Shown one piece after another: positions 39,013 to 47,158 of a stretch of 64,000 bases of DNA; the stretch's first letter is position 1, and each line of letters opens with the position of its first letter. This DNA comes from Synechocystis sp. LKSZ1 (lineage in GTDB: Bacteria > Cyanobacteriota > Cyanobacteriia > Cyanobacteriales > Microcystaceae): assembly GCF_040436315.1 (NCBI RefSeq), contig NZ_AP031572.1, positions 2,604,001 to 2,668,000 of the forward strand, written 5' to 3'. A program made the position numbers and the translations under genes. The notes beneath the pieces are model-generated. The model worked only from the letters and a program-made list of their open reading frames with translations, made no database searches and was not told the DNA's origin.

Positions 39013-39035
39013 CAAGAAATAGTATTCATTTCTTG
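39013..39035. promoter_or_regulatory. Inverted repeat upstream of the cysR-like gene
   Basis: CAAGAAAT (39013-39020), a 7-base spacer, then ATTTCTTG (39028-39035) form a perfect 8-bp dyad ending 24 bases before the ATG of the regulator. It could be an operator for an autoregulated Crp-type dimer or a weak terminator of the operon upstream. Confidence 0.45.
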
Positions 39036-39059
39036 TTTGATCCACCTTCCTAATTTGAA

Positions 39060-39623
39060 ATGCCTCAATCTATTGCTAGCTCATTAAAAAATTTCACTAC
39101 GAGAACTTTATTACCTCATAAAAATAATTGCTTCTGGAAAATAGAAAGTGGTATTGTTCGTACTTTCACTTGGTTAGAGGATGGTACTCTGGTGACTCTT
39201 GGGCTATGGGGGCCTGGAGATATTGTTGGCAAGAATTTTGCTAGCATTACGCCCTATAAGTTGGAATGCCTAACGCCAGTTCAAGCCTCTCTAATTTTGC
39301 AAAACCATGATGAACTGATTGAGATGCTGGTTGCTCATATTCAGCAAATGAATGAACTGGCTGTTGTTCGTCGCCAAAAAACCGTTGATAAAATGCTATT
39401 TCAGTTTCTTAAATACTTAGCTAATAAATTTGGCAAGATGACCACAAAAGGGCAATTGATTGATATTCGTTTAACTCATCAGGATTTAGCAGATTTATTG
39501 GGAACTAGCCGCGTCACCATTACCCGATGCCTAGGACAACTAGAAGATCAAAAATTGATCAATCGCCAAGTATTAAGGGGAATTGTCATTCCAGAGGATG
39601 AAATTTGGCACTATGAAATTTGA
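39060..39623 (+). CDS. cysR: CysR-like Crp-family regulator of sulfur acquisition
   Basis: A 187-residue Crp/Fnr-type regulator. The N-terminal half holds a shortened beta roll (IESGIVRTFTWLEDGTLVTL, LWGPGDIVGK), and the C-terminal part holds a winged helix with recognition helix LTHQDLADLLGTSRVTITRCL. CysR of Synechococcus PCC 7942, encoded among its sulfate permease genes, is required for growth on alternative sulfur sources; position and size fit the same role here. The symbol rests on context as well as fold. The N-terminus is shorter than in ordinary Crp proteins. Confidence 0.75.
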   Translation: MPQSIASSLKNFTTRTLLPHKNNCFWKIESGIVRTFTWLEDGTLVTLGLWGPGDIVGKNFASITPYKLECLTPVQASLILQNHDELIEMLVAHIQQMNELAVVRRQKTVDKMLFQFLKYLANKFGKMTTKGQLIDIRLTHQDLADLLGTSRVTITRCLGQLEDQKLINRQVLRGIVIPEDEIWHYEI

Positions 39624-39635
39624 AATCTATCGGGG

Positions 39636-39926
39636 TCAGTAGTGCCAACTATCACCAGCAAAATTTGAACGAACTCTAAAATCAATATTGGCTGTCTTTA
39701 AATAAGCCAAGGCTTTCTCAATTTTCTGGGGAGTTCTTCTCATTTCTAATTCAAATCTCCCTGCTTCTTGACGATTATCTAAAAAATCCGCTTTTGTTAT
39801 ATTGACAACCAAGTCATAATAGGCAATCAGTTTATAAATAATTGGAGTTGATTTATAAGAATAAGGGATTGATAAGCCAAGCCTAATTGTAACTAGATTT
39901 TTATTGAAGGAGCTAACTTCTCTCAT
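39636..39926 (-). CDS. Second NIL-domain-like protein
   Basis: A 96-residue protein read toward the cysR-like gene. VTIRLGLSIPYSYKSTPIIY and GRFELEMRRTPQKIEKALAY line up strand by strand with the NIL protein at 35534 ([35 protein letters not shown]). It is therefore a diverged paralogue. It converges on the cysR-like gene with a 12-base gap. Its function is unknown; the same family in the same sulfur locus suggests a sensing role. Confidence 0.75.
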   Translation of the reverse strand: MREVSSFNKNLVTIRLGLSIPYSYKSTPIIYKLIAYYDLVVNITKADFLDNRQEAGRFELEMRRTPQKIEKALAYLKTANIDFRVRSNFAGDSWHY

Positions 39927-39991
39927 TCTTTTTTTAAAGATAACAATGTGTTTTTATCCACCTTACCACATACTAAAAAAGTAGGTTGATT

Positions 39992-40549
39992 ATGGAAGCA
40001 ATGTTTTTAGTAGCGAGCGATTGGCATAGTATTGCATTTCGTCTTTGCTTAGCTTTATTGGTTGGCTGCTTAATTGGAATCAATCGCCAAAAAGGTGGAC
40101 GGCCCGCTGGCATGAGAACCTTTATGTTAGTCAGTATGGGATCGGCTCTGTTTGTAATGATTCCTTTGCAGGCGGAGGGGGATAGCGCGTTTGCTGCAAC
40201 CAATGCCCTAAGTCGAACTATTCAAGGCGTAAGCTCTGGGGTTGGCTTTATCGGTGCAGGTCTGATTCTGCAACAATCTGATCATCGAAACCAGACTAAA
40301 GTGCGCGGTTTGACTACGGCCGCTTCTATCTGGATTGCTGCCGCTTTAGGAGCAACGATTGGTTGTGGACTATGGCAAACGGGACTATTAGGTGGCTTTT
40401 TAACCCTATTAGTACTAAGTGGAGTAAAACGCCTACGACGCTGGATATTAATTGCCCTAGGAAAGCGTCGGCAAGCCCAGCTTTTAGAGCTAGAAGAGTT
40501 GTCTGAGCCAGAACAAAATGAGTATTTTTTTAACCAAGAACTATTATAG
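39992..40549 (+). CDS. MgtC/SapB family membrane protein
   Basis: A 185-residue membrane protein with about four helices. The MgtC pattern is seen in LIGINRQKGGRPAGMRTFMLVSMG and SSGVGFIGAGLILQQ, followed by GLTTAASIWIAAALG. MgtC proteins help growth at low magnesium or affect ATP synthase. Start is taken as the ATG at 39992; a TTG six bases earlier is less likely. The C-terminal tail is cytoplasmic and acidic. Confidence 0.85.
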   Translation: MEAMFLVASDWHSIAFRLCLALLVGCLIGINRQKGGRPAGMRTFMLVSMGSALFVMIPLQAEGDSAFAATNALSRTIQGVSSGVGFIGAGLILQQSDHRNQTKVRGLTTAASIWIAAALGATIGCGLWQTGLLGGFLTLLVLSGVKRLRRWILIALGKRRQAQLLELEELSEPEQNEYFFNQELL

Positions 40550-41084
40550 TACATGATTCACTCAGAGATGAATAAGTCCTTGTGGAAGATAGATCTTTTC
40601 CGCTTTTCACAAGTGTAATTTTCACTTTTAAGCTTAAAATAAATACTAGAATTAACCTCCCAGCGATCCAACAAATCAGTGCCTCTATCTTGGGAAGTAT
40701 CACTCTGTAGTGATAATAATTTTCTCTTGAGTTGAAAACTTAAGTTCATTATTTAACTCAACCCCTTGGGAAAAAAGACTTTTATATAAAACCAATAGAC
40801 AATTTGGGATACGAATCTCAAAGAGAAGTCAATCCAGGAATATTAAGGTCTTATTAGTTTTTGTTAAATTGACGACAAAATTTATCCTTTTGTTTAAATC
40901 TTTAGTCAAAATAGTATAGCCAATGTAACTCGGCCCTTTAAAAAGAGCAATAAAGGCTAAAAAATTGTTGTCTATAACACAATTTCTTGTCTTTTCCTAG
41001 AGACTATGCCAAGCTTAATAAACACTTAAAAACAATTCCCATCGGATTAGTGTATTTTGCAGATAATTATTAAGGATTGTAACA
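40550..41084. other. AT-rich intergenic region
   Basis: About 535 bases without a supported gene. A 63-codon reverse frame (40558-40749) has no recognisable family or Shine-Dalgarno. An imperfect dyad lies at 40962-40985 and the region probably holds the promoter for the small membrane protein and the HEPN-like gene that follow. Confidence 0.6.
40962..40985. promoter_or_regulatory. Imperfect inverted repeat, possible operator
   Basis: AAATTGT (40962-40968) and ACAATTT (40979-40985) form 7-bp arms separated by 10 bases, about 100 bases before the ATG at 41085. The symmetry suits a dimeric regulator. No factor can be assigned. Confidence 0.35.
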
Positions 41085-41324
41085 ATGGAAGATGTTTCTT
41101 TGAGTTTTTCTCGTCAGTCTAGAGGTAAATCAACTCTTAATCGTAAGGGAATCTATAAATTGTGGTGGCATATTCGAGCCTACGCTATTATCGCTGGTAT
41201 CCTAGTTCTTGGACTACTGAAATTAACAACACTCGTTTTCGTTGATAGTCTTGTCATGCTAAAATCTTTACAAGGATTCAAGCGAAAAAATAAAATAGCA
41301 ACAAAGATCGCTTTATTTCCCTAA
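41085..41324 (+). CDS. Small single-helix membrane protein, unknown
   Basis: A 79-residue basic protein with one hydrophobic helix (YAIIAGILVLGLLKLTTLVF) between lysine/arginine-rich ends. No family is recognised. It ends five bases before the HEPN-like gene, so the two are probably translated from one message. AAGGATTG before the ATG offers a weak Shine-Dalgarno. Confidence 0.6.
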   Translation: MEDVSLSFSRQSRGKSTLNRKGIYKLWWHIRAYAIIAGILVLGLLKLTTLVFVDSLVMLKSLQGFKRKNKIATKIALFP

Positions 41325-41329
41325 AAATA

Positions 41330-42130
41330 ATGAAACAGCTTAAATCTCGTTCTCACGATTTACGGACGTTATTTGAGCGAGAGATTACAGCCGAATACAT
41401 CGCTGAGCCTCTGCAAACTCTACCCGCAGAATTGGCAATTGTTGAGGGCCTAGTCAGAATGGAGCAAAAGGACTTTGATGTGATGGGGGTAGAGCATCAG
41501 GGCCTAATCACAGGCTATTTAGAACGAGGGGTCTTGATTACACCGGGATTAACGACCTGTCAAGACTACCAAACGGTCTTCAAGCTTCAGGATCTCGTCT
41601 CAGCCGGAACCCCTCTGATCAAGTTACTCCCCATCTTTAAACAAACCCATCGTTTATTTGTCTTAGAAGGTAATGTCGTGACTAGTATTATCACCCAGGG
41701 TGATCTGCAAAAGGCACCGGTACGAATGCTGTTGTTTAGCCAAGTAACGTTGCTAGAGATGAATCTGCTCCGTCTCATTCGACTCTATTACCCCGGAGAT
41801 TCTTGGCAATCGGTTCTCAAAAGTGATCGGGTAGAACTTGCTCAACGCCATTTACAGGGTAGTCAAGCTAGAAATGAGGTAATTAGCTTATTAGACTATC
41901 TACAGTTTTGTGATAAGCGTGACCTAGTGCTCCGTCACCCCGATCTCTTTAAGAAATTAAAATTTCCGTCTAGAAATGCCGGAGAGTATCTTTTCAAGTC
42001 GGCGGAAAAATTACGAAATTGCTTGGCCCATGCCCAGGATTTAGTCCATGACTCCACTTGGTCAGAACTCATTACCTTAGCTGAAGGAATTGAATCCCTG
42101 CTCATTCGCTGTGAAGCAATCGGATCATAA
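41330..42130 (+). CDS. CBS-like protein with C-terminal HEPN-like domain
   Basis: A 266-residue cytoplasmic protein. The N-terminal half (ERGVLITPGLTTCQDYQTVF, PIFKQTHRLFVLEGNVVTSI and ITQGDLQKAPVRM) resembles a CBS-type regulatory module with the usual I-T-x-x-D end. The C-terminal half is helical and carries EKLRNCLAHAQDL at about residues 226-238: R229-N-C-L-A-H234 fits the RNxxxH motif of HEPN ribonuclease domains. The combination suggests a ligand-gated RNase or a scaffold. It lies inside the sulfur region beside a tiny membrane protein. The domain calls are by eye and should be confirmed by profile search. Confidence 0.6.
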   Translation: MKQLKSRSHDLRTLFEREITAEYIAEPLQTLPAELAIVEGLVRMEQKDFDVMGVEHQGLITGYLERGVLITPGLTTCQDYQTVFKLQDLVSAGTPLIKLLPIFKQTHRLFVLEGNVVTSIITQGDLQKAPVRMLLFSQVTLLEMNLLRLIRLYYPGDSWQSVLKSDRVELAQRHLQGSQARNEVISLLDYLQFCDKRDLVLRHPDLFKKLKFPSRNAGEYLFKSAEKLRNCLAHAQDLVHDSTWSELITLAEGIESLLIRCEAIGS

Positions 42131-42348
42131 TTGCTCATATCAAACAAGGTATATCCTAAGAGTGTCTTCTATTAATTTTTGATATTAAAAAGCCTATTTT
42201 TATTGACTCTAGGTATTTATTTTAAATAAATTTAAAACATATTTAATTGCACCAATTGATGGTAGTACTTGATGTGACTTATACAACATCTAAATAAAAT
42301 AAATCATGCTATCTTTTAAGGAGTTTCTATAATCCTTAGATTCATTGT

Positions 42349-43341
42349 ATGCTTCGAAAATTACTTCTATTGTGGTCTAAGGTAGGCAAACAAATCAATT
42401 CTCTAGCCTACAGAATCATTTCCGTCATTTTCGGGATAACCTTATTTCTTGCTTTAGGCATTTCAGCTTCCAACTCAGCAAACCCTAGTAGTTCTATCCA
42501 GTTTGTTTCCCCTAGCTGGGTTCAAGAGCACTTGAGTGACCCTAAGCTTAGAATTCTCGACGTTCGCATTAATCCCTTGGAATACATTGATGGACATCTA
42601 CCCCAAGCGGTCAATATTGCTGACAATAACTTTCGCGGCCCCAATGGTTTTCTTCCAGTTCAGTACTGGGAAACAGCAAAAATAGGTAGCTTACTCTCCA
42701 AGGCAGGAGTTAGTAACAACAATAAAGTACTAGTCTATTCCGATGGTAATAATGTTCTTGGTGCAACAATGGTTGCCTATTTACTAGAACGTTCTGGTGC
42801 GAAGGATATTGCTGTCTTAGACGGCGGCTTCAAAGGCTACAAAGATGCGAAAGAAAATGTGACGAAGGAATTCCCTCGCTATAAAAATGGGAACTTTACC
42901 CTCAAAGATAACGAAAATATTCGTATTAGCTTATCAGAGCTAGAAAAGCTGATCGGTAAACCGGGAGTAGTAATTATCGATCCACGTCCCCCAGAGTTAT
43001 TTGAGGGTAAAACCAATCTTTGGGTAAGAAACGGGCATATTCCAGGGGCCAAAAATATTCCTTGGCCCACTTTTACTGAAGCCAATAATCCCGATGAGGC
43101 CCTCAAGAACCCTCACCAGCTAAAATCCCTTGATGCAATCAAAAAAATTCTTGCCGACCGAAATATAAAACTCAGCGACAATATTATTGTTTCCTGTAGC
43201 ACTGGTCGGGAAGCAACCTTGCAATACGTTGTCCTGAAACATTTGTTGGGTTATCCTAAGGTTAGAATTTATGAAGGCTCGTGGACAGAATATAGTACCA
43301 CAAACTTGCCTGTTGAAACTGGCCCAGAAAGAGCAGTATAA
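42349..43341 (+). CDS. Periplasmic thiosulfate sulfurtransferase (rhodanese), RhdA-like
   Basis: Two-domain rhodanese of 330 residues that transfers sulfane sulfur, for example from thiosulfate to cyanide or other acceptors. A signal-anchor lies at the N-terminus (IISVIFGITLFLALGISAS). The first, catalytically inactive domain has ILDVRINPLEYIDGHLPQA. The second has VIIDPRPPELFEG and the active-site loop CSTGREA with the catalytic cysteine. A periplasmic rhodanese (RhdA) induced by sulfur limitation is known in Synechococcus PCC 7942, and the setting agrees. Confidence 0.88.
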   Translation: MLRKLLLLWSKVGKQINSLAYRIISVIFGITLFLALGISASNSANPSSSIQFVSPSWVQEHLSDPKLRILDVRINPLEYIDGHLPQAVNIADNNFRGPNGFLPVQYWETAKIGSLLSKAGVSNNNKVLVYSDGNNVLGATMVAYLLERSGAKDIAVLDGGFKGYKDAKENVTKEFPRYKNGNFTLKDNENIRISLSELEKLIGKPGVVIIDPRPPELFEGKTNLWVRNGHIPGAKNIPWPTFTEANNPDEALKNPHQLKSLDAIKKILADRNIKLSDNIIVSCSTGREATLQYVVLKHLLGYPKVRIYEGSWTEYSTTNLPVETGPERAV

Positions 43342-43563
43342 ACAGTAATCAAACAGAATCCAAGATAGCATTTACCTACTTTTTAAGGATTTTAATAGTA
43401 GGTATTTTCTGCATCAAGAAAACAATATGATCACTCCTTTTGCCTTGAATTCAGTCTTAAAAATATTTAAACATACTTCTAACAAATGACTTGACAAGAA
43501 AAAGATTAGTGAATAACATAAAATACAGTATCCCGATAAATAAAGTGTATTTCTTTTAAAGTC

Positions 43564-44091
43564 ATGGTGCTATATCTTGTCGAATCAGAAATTCAAGAAC
43601 TAGGTATTGAGCAAATCAAAGAATCCATTGAGCACATTTCTCAACTCATTGCACCGGATGCCGGCAAAGTGGTTGAAGTACAAGTCGGCGAAGATTTAAA
43701 GCGTTTATTTATTGTTGTTGATGCTGATAACCAAGAATCAGCAAAAAATAGCATCGAGCACGCTGGCTTCCCTGTTCATTTGCTCAAAGAAGTTCGCTTG
43801 ATCGGGCAGGATTTGGTGACTCTAAGCAAACGCAAAGCTAAGGCGAACTATTTGGTTGAATGGAATTTGCCTCCGGGATTAACCATGGAGCTATATCTGG
43901 CTCGTAAAGCCGAAAAGACGCCGCTTTATGAACAAATTCCCAGTGTTCAATTTGAAAGAACCTACGTTTGTGAAGATTTGAGTAAATGTCTTTGTTTCTA
44001 CGACAGCCCTAATGAAGTGACGGTAAAACAAGCACGAGATATTGTCAGCGCTCCGATTGACCGTCTAACTCCCATTCAAAATCTTTATTAG
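43564..44091 (+). CDS. DUF4242-like protein
   Basis: A 175-residue protein. The C-terminal half (LVEWNLPPGLTMELYLARK, then RTYVCEDLSKCLCFYDSPN and VKQARDIVSAPIDRLTPI) matches the DUF4242 pattern of a ferredoxin-like fold, some members of which bind nickel. The N-terminal half starts with YLVESEIQELGIEQIKESIE and may be a degenerate second copy. It is followed after about 37 bases by the acyl-CoA-dehydrogenase-like gene and is probably co-transcribed. A role in organosulfur use is suggested by position only. Confidence 0.7.
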   Translation: MVLYLVESEIQELGIEQIKESIEHISQLIAPDAGKVVEVQVGEDLKRLFIVVDADNQESAKNSIEHAGFPVHLLKEVRLIGQDLVTLSKRKAKANYLVEWNLPPGLTMELYLARKAEKTPLYEQIPSVQFERTYVCEDLSKCLCFYDSPNEVTVKQARDIVSAPIDRLTPIQNLY

Positions 44092-44128
44092 CTCATCCTA
44101 TTTGTTTATTTTTCAGGAACTTGAGACC

Positions 44129-45205
44129 ATGCTTGCACAACAAGAACGAGTTCAATCCTTGCTTTCTAATCATGCCCATGCTTTAAATGATGGTTCTGGA
44201 GGAGCGAATGTTGGTCATTCCCTGGGGTTATTAGGAGAAGTGGGATGGTTGGGTTATGGTGTCCCCTCGGGATTAGGGGGCCAGGAAGGCTCGATAGCAG
44301 AGGCGGTAGAGGCGATTGCCCTAGTTTCTGAAGTTTGTCTCACCAGTGGCTTTTCCTTTTGGTGCCAAAGGGCGGTGATTGGGTACTTGGCACATTCTGA
44401 CAACGCTTGGCTCAAATACCACATTTTGCCGCTACTACTGCGAGGAGAAATGTCTGGGGCAACGGGCCTGTCCAATGCCATGAAGCATTTAGCTGGGCTG
44501 GAAAAACTACGCATAGAGGGACGCATTCATGGGGATTCAGTTACTGTCAATGGATTCTTGCCCTGGGTTTCAAATCTTAAGCCTTATCAATTCCTGCTGG
44601 TCGTTGCCGCAGAGACCCGTCAAGGAGACTCTCTCGTTGTTGCCGTTCCGGCCGACACCCATGGTGTTAACAGGGGCAGGGATCTCAAGCTAATTGGACT
44701 TCAGGGGGCCTGGACAAGCACGATTAATCTCGATAATGTGCAACTTTCTTCGGATTGGATTATTAGCCACAATGCGCAACAGTTTTTAGCAACCATTCGA
44801 CCTCAATTTTTGCTATTACAGTGCGGCCTGGCTTTAGGCATTACCCGTAAATCCTTGTTGGAAGTTAGCTATTGCCTTCAGCAAACTAAAAAAAGCCTTA
44901 GCCACCGCTATCGTCAGAAGTATGAGCAATTACTTGCCCTGGAAGAAACCTTAAGAAACTTAAGTACATGGGAATACCATGATCTTGCTCAAGTCTGTCG
45001 GTTGTTTCAACTGAGAATCGACCTAACACGCCTAGCCGTCGAGTCCGTCAGCTTAGAATTAGAAGCCCAGGGAGGTAGTGCATATATTCGTTCTAGTTCT
45101 ACGGCCAGACGATTGCAAGAAGTTGCTTTTTTACCCGTTTTAACCCCTAGCTTGGTTCAGCTTGAGCAAGAACTTCATCGCCATAATTTAACCGCTATTG
45201 GTTAG
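44129..45205 (+). CDS. Acyl-CoA dehydrogenase-like flavoprotein (SfnB/DszC-like)
   Basis: A 358-residue protein of the acyl-CoA dehydrogenase fold (GWLGYGVPSGLGGQEGSIAE, LLLRGEMSGATGLSNAMKH, GLQGAWTSTINLDNVQL). Members with this fold that sit in sulfur loci (SfnB, DszC type) act as FMN/FAD monooxygenases on sulfones or other organosulfur compounds. The gene lies between a DUF4242 gene and a sulfonate-type transporter, supporting that role. The ATG at 44129 has AGGA nearby; a TTG at 44102 would add nine residues. The substrate is unknown. Confidence 0.75.
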   Translation: MLAQQERVQSLLSNHAHALNDGSGGANVGHSLGLLGEVGWLGYGVPSGLGGQEGSIAEAVEAIALVSEVCLTSGFSFWCQRAVIGYLAHSDNAWLKYHILPLLLRGEMSGATGLSNAMKHLAGLEKLRIEGRIHGDSVTVNGFLPWVSNLKPYQFLLVVAAETRQGDSLVVAVPADTHGVNRGRDLKLIGLQGAWTSTINLDNVQLSSDWIISHNAQQFLATIRPQFLLLQCGLALGITRKSLLEVSYCLQQTKKSLSHRYRQKYEQLLALEETLRNLSTWEYHDLAQVCRLFQLRIDLTRLAVESVSLELEAQGGSAYIRSSSTARRLQEVAFLPVLTPSLVQLEQELHRHNLTAIG

Positions 45206-45238
45206 TTGTTGGTCTTTATTTCCATAGGGTTCTCTATC

Positions 45239-45871
45239 ATGTCACGCTTACCAACTGCTCCCTCTGCTCCAGACTTGCTTGCAATACCGGTGGATGCTAA
45301 GCCCATTCTTAAAGTCGTCGATCTCGGTTTAGCGTATCACCATCGACAAAAAGTTTCTCCCATTTTTGAGGGGATTCATCTAGACATTTACCCAGGGGAA
45401 GTAGTGTGCTTACTGGGGGCAAGTGGATGCGGAAAATCTTCTCTGTTATCTGCCGTCGCTGGTTTTGTGAGTCAGGGCCATCCTCAAGCAACCGTTAGAC
45501 ACTGGGGGCAGACTTATCTACAGTCCGAGCCCTTACAGGCCCCTGATCCGCGGATTGCCGTCGTCTTTCAAGATGCAACCTTATTACCCTGGTTGACAGT
45601 TTGGCAGAATGTAGCCTGGGGATTACAGTTACGGGCGATGCCGCGGTTATCCCGTTCAGAACTGCGAGAGCGGGTAGGCGAAGCACTGTTGAGCGTTAAT
45701 TTACAGGGCTTTGAGTCGAGCTACCCCCGTCAGCTATCAGGCGGTATGGCCCAACGAGTCGCCTTGGCCAGGGCCCTGGCCCGTCATCCGACCCTACTCC
45801 TGCTGGATGAACCCTTTAGTGCGCTAGATGTCATTACTCGTTTAGAAATGCAAGTTTACAACGGGTTTTAG
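45239..45871 (+). pseudogene. Truncated sulfonate/nitrate-type ABC transporter ATPase (SsuB-like)
   Basis: The frame codes for 210 residues with Walker A GASGCGKSS, Q-loop AVVFQDATLLPW, signature [15 protein letters not shown] and Walker B LLLLDEPFSALD. It then breaks off after ITRLEMQ with five unrelated residues and a stop. The H-loop histidine and the C-terminal part (roughly 50 or more residues in the family) are missing. The bases that follow read as the middle of the permease in another frame, so a deletion has removed the end of this gene. ATP hydrolysis should be impaired. Confidence 0.8.
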
Positions 45872-46422
45872 TCAGCCTTCTCTTGGCCACTATTGTCGGG
45901 ATTCCTTTGGGAATTTTATTAGGATTATTTAAAGGCATTGAAAAATCAACCTCAGTCCTTTTTCAATTTATTCGTATGATTTTTCCCCTATTCTGGATGC
46001 CGATTGCCGTTATGGTCTTTGGCATTGGGGATGCACCGATCTATTTTTTATTGACCATCGCTGCTGTCTGGCCCATTATTCTCAATACAAGCATGGGAGT
46101 CGTCTCCGTTGATAGACACTGGTTATTGTTGTCGAAAAGTCTCTGCGCCAATGCCTTAGAAGCTTTAACCCAGGTTATTGTACCTGCTATTATTGCCCAT
46201 ATTTTAACGGGATTACGCCTAGCTGTTGGTATCATTTGGATTGTGCTAGTTCCAGCGGAAATGCTAGGAGTGACCTCGGGCCTAGGTTACTATATCTTAG
46301 ATACAAGAGACCGTTTGGATTACTCTGAGCTAGTAGCAGTTATTTTGATAATTGGTGTTATTGGCTATGGTTTAGATACTTTCTTAAGGTTGATGCACCA
46401 AGCCTGGGCTCATCATCGTTAG
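45850..46422 (+). pseudogene. Truncated sulfonate-type ABC permease (SsuC-like), 5' end deleted
   Basis: From about 45850 the frame reads ASLQRVLVSLLLATIVGIPL, which is how the membrane domain of SsuC/TauC permeases begins after a first N-terminal helix. It goes on through ILLGLFKGIEKSTSVLFQ, the EAA-type loop ALEALTQVIVPAI, and GIIWIVLVPAEMLGVTSGLGY to a normal C-terminus. The first 70 or more residues, including the start codon, are missing. A TTG at 45883 could start a shortened product of 179 residues. No solute-binding-protein gene is next to it, so the transporter is probably dead. Confidence 0.8.
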
Positions 46423-46486
46423 CTCTAAATAAAACCAGTTTTTGTTTTTTTTAACTTCAATTCTGGTATTAGCTCTTCTAAAATTT

Positions 46487-47158
46487 ATGGCGCTTTCCCA
46501 AGATTACTCTTCTTTTAAAAAAAGATTATTTAGCGTAAAGTGTGTCAGTTATGCTGGCTTTGTTTTTATATGCTCTATTGTGTTTATTAGTCTAGTAATT
46601 ACTGTTCATTACAATCCCTTGGGTCTGGGCTGGGATCAAGCTATTCTCATTGCACTGCATCAAACTCATCAACCGATTCTAGACCACTGGGCTAAAATCT
46701 TGACGGATTTAGGAATCTGGATTGTAACGGCACCTGTCTTGGGACTCATTGCCTTAATTTTGACCTATCAACAGCAATGGCAAAAGGGAGTTTATATTGC
46801 AATCACTGTCTTTGGTGCGATCCCTCTCAGCTACGGGCTAAAACATCTTTTTAATCGTCCTCGTCCCCACCTCTGGTCTAGTGATGTAGCCTGGCCGACT
46901 AATCCTTCCTTTCCCAGTGGCCATGCTTTCTCTAGTATGATGTTTGTGACTTTAATAATTCTCCTGTGGCCTTGGAGGGGACGGACTTGGGTCGTGCTAG
47001 CGGGAAGTCTTTTTGTCATCTTGATTGGCTGGACAAGACTGTACCTTGGGGTTCACTATCCGAGTGATATTTTGGCTGGTTGGAGTATAGCAATTGCCTG
47101 GTGTGTGAGTGTTTATCTAATCTATTCGCCGGGGCAGACCATCCAAAAAGACGAGTAA
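46487..47158 (+). CDS. PAP2-family membrane phosphatase
   Basis: A 223-residue membrane phosphatase, probably acting on phosphatidic acid or undecaprenyl diphosphate. The three motifs of the family are present: KHLFNRPRPH, PSFPSGHAFSS and TRLYLGVHYPSD, with the catalytic histidines. About five helices surround them. The ATG at 46487 is taken as the start; a TTG at 46442 would extend it by 15 residues. Its end overlaps the reverse-strand amidotransferase by 42 bases. Confidence 0.88.
   Translation: MALSQDYSSFKKRLFSVKCVSYAGFVFICSIVFISLVITVHYNPLGLGWDQAILIALHQTHQPILDHWAKILTDLGIWIVTAPVLGLIALILTYQQQWQKGVYIAITVFGAIPLSYGLKHLFNRPRPHLWSSDVAWPTNPSFPSGHAFSSMMFVTLIILLWPWRGRTWVVLAGSLFVILIGWTRLYLGVHYPSDILAGWSIAIAWCVSVYLIYSPGQTIQKDE

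Noticed and set aside
40558-40749. 63-codon reverse frame after the MgtC gene
   Set aside because: No domain, weak start, in AT-rich intergenic DNA.
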